Part shown: one piece after another, positions 23,740 through 37,456 of the stretch
How positions within the stretch are numbered: the stretch's first letter is position 1
Layout: the number at the start of each line of letters is the position of its first letter
NCBI GenBank assembly: GCA_028023455.1
Contig: JAQFVV010000563.1
Span: 312,001-376,000 of the forward strand
Source of the DNA: Epiperipatus broadwayi
Taxonomy: Eukaryota; Onychophora; Udeonychophora; Euonychophora; Peripatidae
Direction: 5' to 3'
Length of the DNA stretch: 64,000 nt
Notes under the pieces: generated by a model
What the model was told of the DNA's origin: nothing
The model's database searches: none
Seen by the model: the letters and a program-made list of their open reading frames with translations, nothing else
Position numbers and translations under genes: made by a program

Positions 23740-26700
23740 CCTAAGATATGAACTCAATCTAAATTCAGACTGTCCACAAAAAAATTTCACTTGTTAGGCT
23801 ATCCATCGTTTTTATTCTGATAATAAACATCAACCTTTTAAAATTCTAAGTAAAAAAAGGAAGGTTTACAGAATCACGATATATGTGTGGGGGGGGGGGG
23901 TTTCCTCACTGGAAACTATTTGTATGTACATGTATATATATATTTTATCCATAAAATTAATAACAAGATACTGTGCATAAAATAAAGATTATTACTAAAA
24001 AGTAATAATTAAAAATTATAGCCAACAGACTGAAAACTTCCAAGCTCAAAGAAAGAAGAAATATTATGAGTATTTGTTGTTATTAAGGAACAATTCTCAC
24101 ATTTACGCATAGAATTTTTATTCTTAACAATAGCAAGGATCATACATTATTTGTAATGCAGATGAATTAGCTATCCATCATGGTTCAGCAGCTGAAAGAG
24201 ATGTATATGAGCATATAGACCCATGAATTCATAGACACTATTAATACAAAGTTAAATAAGTAAATATTATTCATAATTGGCATACTCAATCTATATTTTA
24301 ATCATATAAATAACCAACTTATTTATTACTGTAAATTTATTTTATTATTCCTCCCGGGCAGAGAGAAGGAAAACTGTTAATTAAAATGACGATACAATGC
24401 AGATTCAAATATATTTATAAACAAACTGTACAATATATGAAAGTACATTAAATATTTAGCTTTGGAAAACAGTTTACAATATCTACGAAATAGGATAACA
24501 TCAGCAAATAATAATGACAATGCTTAGTCCTTCCACAACTTATTATTTTAGAGTTACCAGTAAACTTCAATAAGTTTTCTAAGTTTGTGACATTATAAAT
24601 AATGAAACTCTTTACATTAAAAAAGTTTAACCACGCTAATTGCAAAACAGTTTTTATTGATTTATTAAATAACGTAAACTTAAATCATTATTTTTAAATT
24701 GTAATTTCGTTTACCATATTATTACCGCCATCGTTTTAGTTTAAAATATCGAGTTATAGTTTCTACTTAATGTATACGTTAAATTTGTGTCTAATGAATA
24801 TTCATTGTTGATATATTGATTTCTACTTAAATCCATTAACTCATCAATAACAATTAAGCAATCAGATTTTTCCCCCTAGTAATTTTTTATTATTATCTTT
24901 TCTTCCAATAATTTCATTAAAAAAATATAGATCTAATATCATTTATAGATAAATATTGATTAGAAATATTATGACTTCATAGTTATTTGTAAAACTTTTA
25001 AAACTATTGTGAAATTTTTATTCATATGCAAAACTACAATGCAAACTTTAATTTTATATATTTAAAGTATATAAGAAACTATATACTAAAAGTAAAGTCA
25101 TAAGATGAATAGTGGCAAAGTACGATCCCTCTTTTACCAGTAACAAATTGTGCTATCATATTAACAATTGTACCTTTGTATTTAACCAACTGAGATTAAC
25201 ATTTGATATCAATTTACTGATGCATATTTAATTAGGCTGGATATGAGACAAAACCTGTAATGTTTCAAGTGTTAAGAAATCTTTAGCTAAACTTATTTAA
25301 ACAATGCATATATCTAAATAGTAATTCTGTCCTATATGACAGTAATAATCTACCATTTTCCAAATCAATGAATAATCACAAGACATTTTTCTTTGCCCAA
25401 TCCTTTATAATACTAATTAGTGCCACTACTGACATTAGATACTAAGCTTAATTATTGATTTTCTTTTCAACAAGAGAGTCATCAAAACTAATATCTAGTT
25501 TTCAAATGGAGACAATTACTTTCTCTTGCAGACGCAAGCTATTTCTAGAGGGATTGGAGATAAAACTTGCATCTATCTAATAGTTCAATATTAATATTGC
25601 TACTTCCTGATATTGTGTTTTAAATTCTGCTTCACTTAATTGTCAATTGTGACTCTGAGATCTGAAAAATGCTTTAACATGTTTAACATATTTAGTGCTT
25701 AATGAGCATACTGGTTACAATTCAAAAATCCATATTATGAATTTTCTGATAATCCTTCACAATCAGAAATTGAATAATTTTTTTTACCCAATGTCTTGTT
25801 ATTCTTGACTAAATCAACTACTATATATTAAAATATATATTATACATGTGAATGTAACTATTTTTATTTATTAAATTGTCATTTAAAAATAATGATCTTA
25901 AAACAAAAAGACATTTCATAACGCTTGCATTAACGTATATCTCTTCATAATATAATAAGAAAAAATAATAATGACATTAAGAAAATAAGTTTTATTCAAT
26001 ATCGAATTAATAAAAATTGCATCAAAAATAAATTGAAAAATATATACATTACATTATCTAAATTATGTTTTACAATTTTTTTATTTAATATCTTCATAAT
26101 AATAGAACACAGTCATTATCTTAGCTAAATTACTTTTTTTAAAAGTTGCTTTGTTTTGTCTTAAATATGTTAGGAATAACAATCGGTGGTAATATTTATA
26201 ACAGAGGTGGAAGACTTCTTCGATAATAAGAGACACATATAATCTTACATTTTTGAATGTTAAAGTGTCACAGGCCGTTAAATATCAAAACATTCTTTAC
26301 TAACTAAATAGGATAATAAAATCCATAATAAAAACTCTTTTGATTGATATCATTAAAAAGGTAAAAAGTTAAGGTTTCAAAATATTTGGTTTTTCAATTA
26401 TTTTTAAAACATTTACAAAATATAATAATATTGTAATATTAAAGCATACAATACAGATATATTAATATAAATGTTTTAAAAATAACAAAACCAACAATAG
26501 GTGTCTCTGGAGCTGCACATACTTTATGAGCCATAGTTTACCCACTAATGGTTCATAACATGACAAAATCTTAGTTTGCAGCAAGTAAAAAATAAAATCA
26601 CGTAATGCATCAAATCCAACAGAAATAATTTTAAAATGTATAACATGTTAATGTAAATTCCCTTTTTTTTTTTCCTTGCTTTAATTAAACAAATCATTTT

Positions 26701-26930
26701 TCATAAAATGGTTGCCTAAAATCTAATGTTACATCAAGCATTATGGCTATTGCATTTTGATAAAATATTTAAAATTAATAGTAAAAATTAAAAAAAAAAG
26801 ACTATATTATACTTACACAAAGATTACATTTTATGATTAATGATATGCCTAATAAAAAGCTTACACATTAATCATCATCATCATTTCTGTCTTGAATTTT
26901 TTAAAAATAAAATATTTAAAATTTAGGATA
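23740..26930. other. AT-rich stretch, no gene seen
   Basis: There is a 12-base G run at 23889-23900. A short hairpin pairs TATTTTTAAAACATTTA near 26398-26414 with TAAATGTTTTAAAAATA near 26468-26484. No coding frame or repeat family was recognised. Confidence 0.5.
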
Positions 26931-26939
26931 TACTGTTTA

Positions 26940-27380
26940 CATAAGTTGTCATGACCATGAAATAATCCCATAGGTCAACCAAATGAGACAATTCATAATG
27001 TTTGATAAGCCCTCATTGACTTTGCTCTTAAGAAAAAAATAGAGAAATTAAAACGACTCTTATAATAAGTACAGGAAATTTCTATTTATTTGCCCTTGAC
27101 AGAATAGCCTCATTGATTATAGCACTACCTTACATTCAATCAATATTCATACATCTACAGGTCCCTGTTTGATTTCAATGCTAGTAGTATCACTAGTTAG
27201 ACCAGAAACATCTGAAGAAAAGAGAACGTTATCACTCAAAACATTGTGCTATAACTAGCCTGTATGTTAATGCTAATAGCTGAATATATTTAAAAAGTTC
27301 AATAAAAGTTTACATTTTTCTAAAAACAGTTTACAACTAATATTAAATGATGAAAATAGTTCAATATATAATTACAATGA
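26940..27380. repeat. Foldback element family A, copy 1
   Basis: The sequence aligns, in reversed orientation for the core and direct for the right arm, with the better copy at 35446-36040. Shared landmarks are ACTTTGCTCTTAAG (27019-27032), ACATCTGAAGAAAAGAGAAC, AAAACATTGTGCTATAACTA, TTTTTCTAAAAACAGTTTAC and ATATTAAATGATGAAAATAG. The left arm is mostly lost. Confidence 0.6.
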
Positions 27381-27956
27381 ATATAATGTGATTCATTACT
27401 TTTTTTGGTTGGAGAAACAAATCTCAGAAATGAGAATTAATCGTGACCAATAGCATCAACAATGTCTAAATCTAAAATTTTCATTAAAGAAATCATATCA
27501 AAGTGAATAAAAAGACTGTTTTAAATTCTTTTTTGAAACCAATTAATAATGCTAATACAAATAATATTAGTAAATCTGGTGATGATGTCAGTGATATATG
27601 TCCATGTGTGCATATACTACACACAAGAAAAATTGACACAAACAGCATCTATTAGTAATTAGAAAATGCTTCATAATTTTAACCACTTACTTTGAAATAA
27701 ATCAGTACTAAAATATTTAATCTTAATGAATAATGTTCATAATTAGTTTTAAAATGGTAATTTGTCTGAATTTTGAAAGTTTTCAAACACAGAACTAAAG
27801 AATATTGTCCTTAATTTTCCTTTGAATAGTTTTTTTTTTAAACTGATATAAAATAATTACTGACTATAATATTACAAATTAATTTTAGAAAATAAAATTT
27901 GAATGATCATTTGTAATATTCCCAATGAATTACAAGCATCATGAAATTGTTTATTC

Positions 27957-28021
27957 CAGATATTTTACTTAAATAATGATGCTAAAATATTTTATTTAAA
28001 TAATGGTGCTAAAATATTTTA
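27957..28021. repeat. 27-bp tandem repeat, about 2.4 units
   Basis: The unit AAAATATTTTATTTAAATAA plus TGGTGCT is repeated with two or three substitutions (TACTTAAATAATGATGCT in the first unit). Confidence 0.8.
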
Positions 28022-28861
28022 CAATGCAAATACATAAACTTAAATATTTTCTACATATGATAAGAAGATTATAATTGGGAGTAAGATAAAAACAAATATG
28101 TATCAAATCAAATCAATCATATAATTTTCCAAGCTAGTATTTAATATTTGCACTTATAGAAGCAAATCAGTCTGCATAATTCTACTATGGAATCATCTAT
28201 ATGAACATGGGTTTTTCAACATACAGAGAAGTAAATTACATATGCAGTTATCCTTACTTCTAATATATAATTCAATGGTATAAAAGTTTGAAATATGTTA
28301 AGGCTTTGACATCAAGTAAGCCTGTTTGTCTAATGATATAAGTTTGATACTAAGTCAGCAACTGTCTATTTTTCTTGATCTCAGCTATATGATAAATGTA
28401 GGTGAATTTGACATTTTGGGAAAAAATATATATTTTAAAACTAAGTGTCAAATAAATATCCTGGCTTATATTTAATATCTAAATTAATAGTAATCTACTT
28501 TAGAGACACCAATACAAACAATAGAAATCACTAAACAATGGATAGTAATAACAACCAGATCCCCAGACAAACCTAGGTATTTGTTTTCTTTGGTAAGGCT
28601 AAGGCACACAATTTAAAACATAGTTAAAAACTGATTCAGATATAAACTAGAAAAAAAAAATCTGTAGTTAGCAAGTTCAATCTATTAGGTCAGATAAAAT
28701 ATTAATGAGATAGATTATTGATTATAAGTGTTATCCATTCTGATTTGGTCTTTGGCATATCTAATAATGTTTAATGTGTGCAAATTGTATGGTTTCTTAG
28801 AAGCTCGAAAACTGTATATATAAAATGTTTTGCCATCAAAAGTGTAACTATATTAACTTAC

Positions 28862-28904
28862 TTTTGTTGTCCCTACATATTAATGATAATTGCAAAATAT
28901 CAAT
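28862..28904 (-). other. Candidate short exon on the gene 1 strand
   Basis: On the minus strand a strong acceptor (GATTTATTATTTTTAG) opens a 43-base segment, and AAA then GTAAGTTA is a good donor. One frame is open (IDILQLSLICRDNK plus one base). It enters in phase 0 and leaves one base, the phase required by the gene 1 exon at 5311-5403. In AT-rich DNA such pairs occur by chance, so this is only a candidate. Confidence 0.25.
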
Positions 28905-29154
28905 CTAAAAATAATAAATCAAATATTTAAACATCATAAAGTTAGATGTGACTGCTAAAATTTGAATTTGCACTTAATCCCTAAGAAATGAATATATAAA
29001 GTATGTAGAGAGCTATTAAGAAAGCATATTTAACAATTAATTGCAGTGACTCTTTGAAAAATAAAATAAAAATGTTATTAAAACATTAAGAAAATATGTC
29101 AGCATCATCAATGTTAGTTTGTCACTTTTTTCATGGAACTTTTGGCTTTGCGTG

Positions 29155-29290
29155 ATTTAATATAATGGTAGGATGGGCGGACGGGAGGGATACTAGTTCT
29201 CAACATCCATAAATTCCAGTTCAGTCTCTGTCATTTCCAATGGCCAATCTTCATATGAATTCCTGAACAATAAATCATTTAATCATTTTT
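29155..29290 (+). repeat. SINE copy
   Basis: TATAATGGTAGGATGGGCGG resembles the start of the tRNA-like head, and CATATGAATTCCTGAACAAT with AAATCATTTAATCATTT is the family tail. The stretch is visibly GC-richer than its flanks. Confidence 0.55.
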
Positions 29291-30339
29291 TTATATTTAA
29301 ATTTAATACTTAATGTTTATCATGTAGCGCGGAAAGTGAGACACTCTAATAAAGTGAGTTACGTCACTAGTTAGTAATGGTAAAACATCACAGTACTACT
29401 ATTATTAATTATCTGCCTCTAACCAAAACAACTTAACAATATTTTCAAAATACTCGAGAAATTTTTCTTGTATAGTTTAAAAAAGAAATATGCTATATTT
29501 ATCTTTAAAAATAAAAACTTTTTTTATTACATATATATATATCTTTTTTTACTTATATAAATTATAAAATATTTTCAAAGTGTCACAGCGGTTATAAACT
29601 AACTTCACATGAACTAACTCTTAAGCAATTATGACTTCTTCGGTATTTTTAATACGAAAATCTCTGAAGTACTGTTATAGATATTTTTTCAATTTCTTTA
29701 TTCTAGATTTTGTAATTTTATTCTTCTAGTTTTCACTTACACACTTTGATTGTTGTTCAAAACATGACAGAACAATTTTTCCTCACTAATATTTGTTTCA
29801 ATATTTCAATATAGATTTTTTTCTGTTTTTATTTAACTTTACAAGATTCAAAACAAAAGACTTGAAAAAGTAGAAATTGACATTAGAAAAAAGAAAAACA
29901 GGGAATGGAGGGGTGGGGGGAAGAACTGATAAAGAAATAAATATTTCAATAAAATTTATAATCTTTTGTCTTCTTTCTGAATATATAAAATATTTTGATG
30001 TCAATAATTATAGAAATGTTATATCTGAATAAAAGAATATTTTTTATTATTATAAATTATTTTCAAAAAGCCATCATTAAACAAAGAAATAATTGTATGA
30101 ACAAATGGACAATTAAATTAAAGTGCTTAAAAAATATTAAAGACTTTCATATGACCAATAGCTTTTTATAAAGTCTACACAGGGTCTACGATTCAAAAAG
30201 ATATTAAAGTTGATGCCATTTGAAAGGCTCAAATTTTATCAATTGGTCCAATCTGTCTTTGGGAAGAGACTTTATGTTATTTGTATGTCATAAAAAATAG
30301 AATTATTAGTTGCTCAGAAGAGCATGTGATGTTTAAGCA

Positions 30340-30425
30340 TTATAATAATAAATTGAGCTCCAATCAAAAAAATAGTAGCCTTTGAATCAATCACTATACC
30401 GCTGCACTAACGCAGAAAGAGCAAT
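30340..30425 (-). repeat. SINE head, minus strand
   Basis: On the minus strand, GCGTTAGTGCAGCGGTATAG carries TAGTGCAGCGG, a good A box, followed by TGATTGATTCAAAGGCTACT, which holds a B-box-like GATTCAAA. It resembles a tRNA 5' half and the heads at 13.3 and 15.5 kb. The tail is not clear. Confidence 0.55.
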
Positions 30426-30429
30426 TATA

Positions 30430-33400
30430 TTATAATAAAAACTACAATAAAAAATGTACAATTAACTGATAAAAACCAATCAGTACAAATAAGGAAAAAA
30501 TACTAAAAATATTACTTTATGTTAAATATAACAGAAGGAACAACATTAAAAGACTTCAATAGTATATGATGAAGCAGTTAATGCAATGACTGCCAATGAT
30601 GAAAGATGTCATTCTATGAGATTTTCCCTATAGATACATATTTAATTATTATTAATCTGTTGAAAGCATGTTAAGCAATGCAGTATTTTTATTGTTAATA
30701 AAGCTTTCCTTTTAATAAAGTTTTTGTACTTGTATGACATGGTTTTACCTAATATAAATAAAAGGGCTACGCATTAAAAATATAGCATGATCTAATTGAG
30801 AAGTACGAATTTCTTTCTGGATGCTCATGACAAATTTTCAGGTAAAAGTAAGTATAAAGAAAAATCACCTATGTATAAAATAACAAAATATAAAATGCAA
30901 AACTTAATCAGAATTTACACACAATGTATTATTAAATATCACAAACACAAAAGTAAAAATGTATTGGCACTAAATTTTTAAACGTTTTACTATATAATGA
31001 ACAGACTTCCTTTAACACTCTATGGAATAGAAATGTGGCTCATAGTACTTTTTGTTTCTTGAATATTATCTACAATGTTTCAGCAAGTGTCCTTTTTTCA
31101 AAGACAATAAAGACTAATAAAAATCTTTGCTAGACATTTTTTGTGGGAGTGTTTTGTTAACCTTAGTGATATTTTACCAATGATCAACATTTCTAAAAAT
31201 ATTTTTAAAAAAATTGCAACATTTTATTGTTTAGGCATTATTTTATACAAAGACTATATATTATATATGTGTGTATATACAAAACTAACAACACCACAGC
31301 CAAATCTATTGTAGTTTGTGATTTAATATATATATATATATCCATGAAATACTATGCTATTTGGCAATTTGAAGTCTTTCTTGGTGCTACTTAATAAAAA
31401 GAAGATGAATGGTTCTTATCAATTCTTGACATTCTAGACTATATTATATTACATATGACTTTTTTAAGTATATTGTTTTTTACTACATAGCAGACATATA
31501 AAAACTTATTCAAAAAGTTTATTTATGCAGATCTCATAGCCATGTTGAATCTGCTTTCTTAAACAGTATACCAAAACATTTTACAAATTCTACTTCCTGT
31601 TATTGTCTTTTTCATTGCTTATAAATCCAAGATAGAATTTGAAAGGTCTTTAAAATAGGCTTTTCCAATTAAGAATTATTCATATTAGCCTGTTGCAGGA
31701 TTTTTGTTCTACTAGACAACAATTACAATATTAGGAAATTAGTAGAAAATAAGATATTAGTGAACTACAATAAGTAAAATTGAAAAATAAAATGACAATC
31801 CAATATTCCTAGAAAGATCAAATAATGAATCAAACTAAGCATGAAAAGTGTTATCATGCAAGAACATAGGAGAAAAGTGCATGTTTAGAAAGCACTATTA
31901 ATTGATTCCCAATTGAACATGATTTCAAAATTTCTAGAATAAAAATACATTTATTGATTATATTTTAAGCACTCTTTATTTATAAAAATAAATTATTCTA
32001 TTTACAAAAAATTGAAATTTTCAAAATTTTACTTCTCTACTTTACTTTTTTATCATTTTGAGCTTAACTTTATTTTATTATCTTATACATATAAAAATAA
32101 ATATTTTGTTTATTTATTTTTTATAATTAAACAATTTCAGTTATATATATCAGCAGTTTGACATTTTTGCAATTTAATTAATCATTTATTTAGCATTCAA
32201 ATTTATTTTAAATTAAATATTAATAAATAAATAATTTACTATTTATTCATCTATAAATAAATCGTTTGCGTTGCACATATCATTACATCAACATTTGGCA
32301 CTATTATTATCATAATTTCATTTATTTTTAAGAAATTTTATTTTAATTGCCAAGTTTTTCATAAACATTTTATTTTATAAAAACAAAACCCATGAAATAA
32401 GAAAGCTAATGATTGTCTCTCACTTTATTTTTTGCAAATGCTAGCAAGTTATCTCACTCATCAAAAAAATTTTTTTTTGATACCAAAGGTGAGATAACTC
32501 ATATAGTTTTTTTTTTATTTTAATTACATTGTTCTTAACTAAAAATAAGTTTTTATTATAAATTTAGAATAATAAAATATGCTTAATTCAGTTTGAGATT
32601 TGGAAAATATACACATTTAAATACTTCTATCAGTTAAATAGATTAATAAATCAAATATGGAAGAATTTATTTATCATACAATGTATAGTTTAAAAGATTA
32701 TATAAAATTTGAGCATCAAGCTGGCTAACGGTACACAAAAAATTTATTCAATTATGGTATAAAATTCTCCTCTCCTTCCCCTCCCTTCCATTCTTTTATT
32801 TGGAAATCCATCAAGAAATTTCTAGCCTTCCAGCCATTTATTCATTCATTAGATTAAAGATTATCCAATAATGAATAATATTTCTGTAAGTGAAAATTAT
32901 AGTACAGAAATATTTTCCAGACACTTAACTTTTGTTAAAAGATTAAGCATTAAAACAACTAAATAAATAAATAAATAAAAGACTACAAAGTGTGAAGAAT
33001 TAAAACAAAAAATATTAAGAAAAACTGCAATTATTAATAATTCCCTCCTGAAAAATAAGTACTATTAATAATATTTAATTATCTGTTAACAGTTCAACGC
33101 CTCATTTGCAGTAACATTCTTCTGTTATAGTATTTAAAAATTAATAACTAGTGTTCACTGTATACAGTTCATCTTTTCTTTTTTCCACCATTCTGATTCT
33201 TAAAATATATATTTCATAATTTGCCTACTTTAAATATATATTCAATTCCCTTTCATTTCTGCTTTACAATTTTTCCAGTAAATAACATCTCTTCACTTAT
33301 TCTGCCTTTATGTCTACATTGCTTATATTATTAATCATTATTTTTATTTATACTTCTTTAAATATTGATCTCTAAACTCTCTAATCGCTTTGTCTCTTTC

Positions 33401-34190
33401 TAAAAATGCAAGTCTTTGTTTTGTACAATCAGAGTAAAACATTTAATGGATAATTTTTTAAGCAAGAAAAAAAAAACTAATCTGGCCATAAAGTAATTCC
33501 CCCCTCTCACTCAAAGTTTATTATTTATTCAGAGCAACATTGTTATCCTATTTCCATTATCAGTTAACGTACTTCCTATATGCTTACAAATACTAAGAAG
33601 ACCTATAATTTTATGTTCAAATAGTATATTAAAACTATTATCATCTTTACTTATATTTATTATTTCATTCTTCTAAATTAGAGTTATTCTTATAATTTCA
33701 CACATTAGCAGCATATTAATAAAAATTTAATAAAATGATACCTTCTATTACCTATGACGCTAAATCCATCTTTATTAAAAACATTCATTTATAAATTCAA
33801 AATAAAAAGTACAATAAATATCCCTATCTTACAATTCAATTTAAATAATATAAATTACATGGTAATAAAGAGACACACAGATTTGGTTCTTTATATTTTT
33901 AATTTTATTATTACTTCAACATTTAAAGTCTATTTTTTGTCATCTGCTAGCATCTTTATTAATATTTTATCGATGGCTGTTATCTTTTTATTCCTATTTT
34001 ATCTCGCACTTGCTGTCATCAGTCATATTTGCTAACCATTATCATATTATTGTTATCATACTAATGTTGGTGCTAATTACATATGTACGTCTGTATTATA
34101 TTTAAAAATACATTTAATATTCAAATTCAATTTGAAATAAATCAGTCTAAACTGTCATGCATTGCTTTAAAAAAAGTAACAATGATAAAT
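30430..34190. other. AT-rich stretch, no gene seen
   Basis: A plus-strand segment near 30801-30840 ends in TTTTCAG before GTAAAAG and is open (STNFFLDAHDKFS), but its acceptor is weak. A small hairpin pairs AGTTATCTCACTC near 32449 with GAGATAACT near 32491 across T and A runs. A 93-codon frame at 33754-34035 is hydrophobic AT-rich noise. Nothing else stands out. Confidence 0.45.
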
Positions 34191-34199
34191 AAATATATA

Positions 34200-34690
34200 A
34201 GGTATATGAGCACAGACTTTCACACGACCTACCACTCTCCACACTATCTCATAACACTGATACACTTGAACACATATATGTTGAAAAGATAAATAACACC
34301 AATATACGTGTTTCATGCTAAACTAGCAATCATCAGTTGGTCCAGATTACCATCTCTACACATATATGCTATAAGTGCTCAGATATATATTAAGATAGCT
34401 AAACCATACTTTAATGGACAGGCTTCAATCTACTCCACACTCCAACCGTCCATCCAATCGAAAATCTGATGGTAGAACGCTCAAAAGCCACCCTGAGGCC
34501 GAGATTCTTGTCACACCCATATTTGACCTAAGGTCAACGTAACCCCTCATGTACAGGACATAATCCATTAAATACATATACAGGGGATGGGCAGATATCT
34601 GTACTTTGTAATAACTGAAACACACAGGTTGTTATATACTACCAACCATGAGTCCATGATCATACTTTTGTGAATGTTGTTATTACTTCG
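34200..34690. repeat. Foldback family C/D, further copy
   Basis: The start (GAGCACAGACTTTCACACG ... ATAACACTGATACACTTGAA) matches the reversed right end of the element at 15.0-15.1 kb. The middle (CATCAGTTGGTCCAGATTAC) matches both the 2.7- and 14.4-kb elements. The later part (ATCGAAAATCTGATGGTAGA, ACCCCTCATGTACAGGACAT) matches 14536-14645. It is GC-richer than its surroundings. No clear right arm remains. Confidence 0.65.
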
Positions 34691-34699
34691 GATCTGAAA

Positions 34700-35440
34700 G
34701 ATCTGAAATCATTTTAATTTAATAGTTCTAAAAAAATTGACTTCATTATTTTATTTAACTTTAAAAAAAAAAAAAAAAACTTTAATTTTTTAAAAACTAC
34801 TTTACAACTTTCTTCAGTTATGATCTACCTTCTTTTTAATTAGTAAAAATTTAATTAACACTTGGATAAGTGTAAAAAAAAAAAAATACTCTTAATTTAA
34901 TTAGAATATTTCCTTTTGTTTTCAAATGTATTCTGCTTCACAGATAGACGCCTAAAGACAATTAGTACAGAAATTATAATTTCTTTGGACAAAAATAATA
35001 TTATATTTATCTCCAAAAAAAATTTTTTTTCCCATTTATTACAAAAATAATAATTTTTTTTTTTTATTTTAATAATCACTTTTCTTTTTTTAATTGACAA
35101 TCGTAATAACAATTAAACTTTTATAATTGAAAAAATAAAATCATCTTTTGATGATTGTTAAATGCGGCCATAACCTCTGTTGTTTAATAAAATAATTGTA
35201 AACCTCGGCATATTCGTCTATTCTAATATAAGCATGTTGTATATTGTGTTAAAACTTTTTAAGCCTATGAAAACATTTAAATACAAAAGCTATTATTTTA
35301 AACCACAGACAAAAATTTAAAAAAAAGTTGGAGAAAAAGTCAGCAAATTTCAAACACTAGAGCTCGAAATTTATTTGAGTTGGATTTATTTGAATTAAGT
35401 TTGTTGTTTATAAAGAAGAAAAGGATAGTAATAAATAATA
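34700..35440. other. AT-rich stretch, nothing identified
   Basis: Long A and T runs (34763-34780, 35052-35065) dominate. No coding or repeat signal was recognised. Confidence 0.5.
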
Positions 35441-35445
35441 TTGAA

Positions 35446-36040
35446 TTTATATATTGGCTATTTCCACTATCTAATATTAAATATTGAATGTCTTTAGAAA
35501 AATGTAACTTTATTTAAATATTACAATTACATTCAACTTTTAGTAATAGCACACAGGTTAGTGTATGCACAACACTTTCAGAGTATTATTCTCCTCTCAT
35601 CTTCAGGTGTTGCTGGCCTGACCAATGACAGTACTAGGATGGGAATCGAACCTGGACCCTTAGATTCTTGAATATTGAATTTTTAGGTAGTATTCTAACC
35701 AACTGAGCAATCCTTCCAAAGGCAACAGTCATTAGAAATTTCATGTACTTATCTATTAAATCCACCTGATTTTTCCACTTTTTTCCTTAAGAGCAAAGTT
35801 GATTAGTGGGTTCCATACATTATGTATAGTCACTATAGATTGACTTATGAGGTTATTCCCATGCTAGTATTGTGATTGGTCAGGTTAGTAACACCTGAAA
35901 AAAAGAAGAGAATACCTTTCAAAACATCGTGCCTGTGTGCTATTATTAACAGTTGAATGTAATTGGAATATTTAAATAAAGTTAATTTTTTCTAAAGACA
36001 TTCAATACTTAATATTAGATGATGGAAATAGTCCAACATA
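35446..36040. repeat. Foldback element family A, best copy
   Basis: The left arm (about 35452-35620) and right arm (about 35870-36040) are imperfect reverse complements over roughly 170 bases. Pairs include CTATTTCCACTATCTAATAT with ATATTAGATGATGGAAATAG, and TTCAGGTGTTGCTGGCCTGA with TCAGGTTAGTAACACCTGAA. The 250-base centre holds a tRNA-like sequence on the minus strand (35627-35716). Relatives lie at 26940-27380 and 40890-41050. No ORF is inside. It is likely a nonautonomous element; the mobilising system is unknown. Confidence 0.8.
35627..35716 (-). repeat. tRNA-like sequence inside foldback element
   Basis: Reading the minus strand, GGATTGCTCAGTTGGTTAGA supplies an A box (TTGCTCAGTTGG) and CCAGGTTCGATTCCCATCCT an exact consensus B box (GGTTCGATTCC, 35642-35652). 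The distance between them (about 40-45 bases) is a little longer than in an ordinary tRNA, and the anticodon arm is degraded. It is therefore a tRNA-derived pol III promoter relic rather than a functional tRNA gene. Confidence 0.7.
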
Positions 36041-36908
36041 TAAACACAACTAAAATAACACCACCACAAATCTTCAGAAAAACAATAACAAATAATGTCT
36101 TCACCATCAGTTTTAATCTGTATATGCTGTCTCTGACATCATAATGAAATTGAAATTGATAGTAAAATAATAATGTTGTCTATTAATGCTTATAAGATGA
36201 TTCCATTGCAAAGAATACAATAAACAAATATCTTTTCAAAAAAAAAAAAAAAAGACCAGAAATTTCAAGCTGAAAATCCCCTACAACTTTTTATAGATGA
36301 GAAATTTAAATACTGCACATTAAAATAAGACAAAATAATATAAAAACTACTGCTTTTGCATTACATTATCACTGAAAGATTTTTCAAAAACACAGGAATA
36401 ACAATTAAATTGAGGAACTGAATACCAGATTATGCATGAACTTTGACTAAAAACCAGAATAATCAAATTGTCCTGTTTTGAACACATTATGGAATAATCT
36501 GTTACAAATATTATTAGATGAAAGTAAGAAAGCACTAAAGATAAATGCTAAAAAGTCTAAAGTAATGTTCAATGGATTTTCTCATAAGAAAATAAAATTG
36601 ATAATGATAAATTAGACCAAGTTAACAACTCCAAATACCTATGTGAGAATATTAATACAAATGGAACCATAATAGATTAAATTAATCATACAATTAAATT
36701 TTGGGTGGAGCGCTATTGGTAGAAATAAGTTAAGATTAAAAGGAAATATGCTTATGTGTTTGAAATTTTTTAAAATAAATATGCTTAACTAGTTTTTATT
36801 TATAGATCTAAGACGTGGACATTTAATAAGAAGAACAATATACACCTGGGTCTCTTTTTATGCAGACTTATTTAATGCGATTTTAAAGTTGCGCGATTCG
36901 GGTTTCAC

Positions 36909-37010
36909 CAGAAGTCGAACTCCGATATTGCGCTATTACTTTAAATAATAAATTTTGTGCACTTACGTTATCTTGAAAGTAATAGCACATTATCGGAATT
37001 CGACTTTCAA
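36909..37010. repeat. Internal inverted repeat in the TIR element
   Basis: GAAGTCGAACTCCGATATTG and on to TTACTTT near 36943 pairs with GAAAGTAATAGCACATTATC and on to CGACTTT near 37010, about 35 bases per arm with a 32-base loop. It may be a hairpin important for the element or a nested insertion end. Confidence 0.7.
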
Positions 37011-37256
37011 CTTAGTAATTTCAATATTTTCAGTGCTTTATAATAGTAAGATTTTATGCAATAATGAAATTAAAATCATGAATTCCACATTTTATGTATA
37101 CACACATTAAATTTTACAAGATTATAATGTAAATTTGTCAAACATTGTGTGTATTAATTTTGCATTTTAAATCACATTCTGTATTTGCTTTTTAAAAAAG
37201 AACGTAATCAATTATTAATCATTTAGTGTCCACAAGTTTATTTTTAAAAGGTTAGT

Positions 37257-37456
37257 AATAGCAGTGGGCACAATTAAATTTGACAATTAAAAATTAAAAT
37301 CTGATTTTTAATTGTAATTAACAATTTAAAAATTACTTATGCGACTTGAAATAATGTGATGTGAAATTTGATTTTTAAACGTAATTGAAAATTAAAGACA
37401 AAAATAAGAATTTAATTTTTAGTTGTTGGTTTTAATTAAATTTTTCCCAGCAGTTG
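37257..37456. repeat. Possible small hAT-like insertion
   Basis: The left end AGCAGTGGGCACAATTAAAT and right end AATTAAATTTTTCCCAGCAG are imperfect inverted repeats of the CAG-GTGGG type seen in hAT elements. I could not find an 8-bp target duplication, so the assignment is weak. Confidence 0.3.

Larger units (their letters stand above)
27400..29150. other. AT-rich stretch with one exon candidate
   Basis: Apart from the tandem repeat at 27957-28021 and the candidate exon at 28862-28904, nothing is recognised. Confidence 0.4.

Noticed and set aside
30801-30840. Plus-strand exon ending TTTTCAG before GTAAAAG
   Set aside because: Good donor but weak acceptor and only 13 codons; insufficient.
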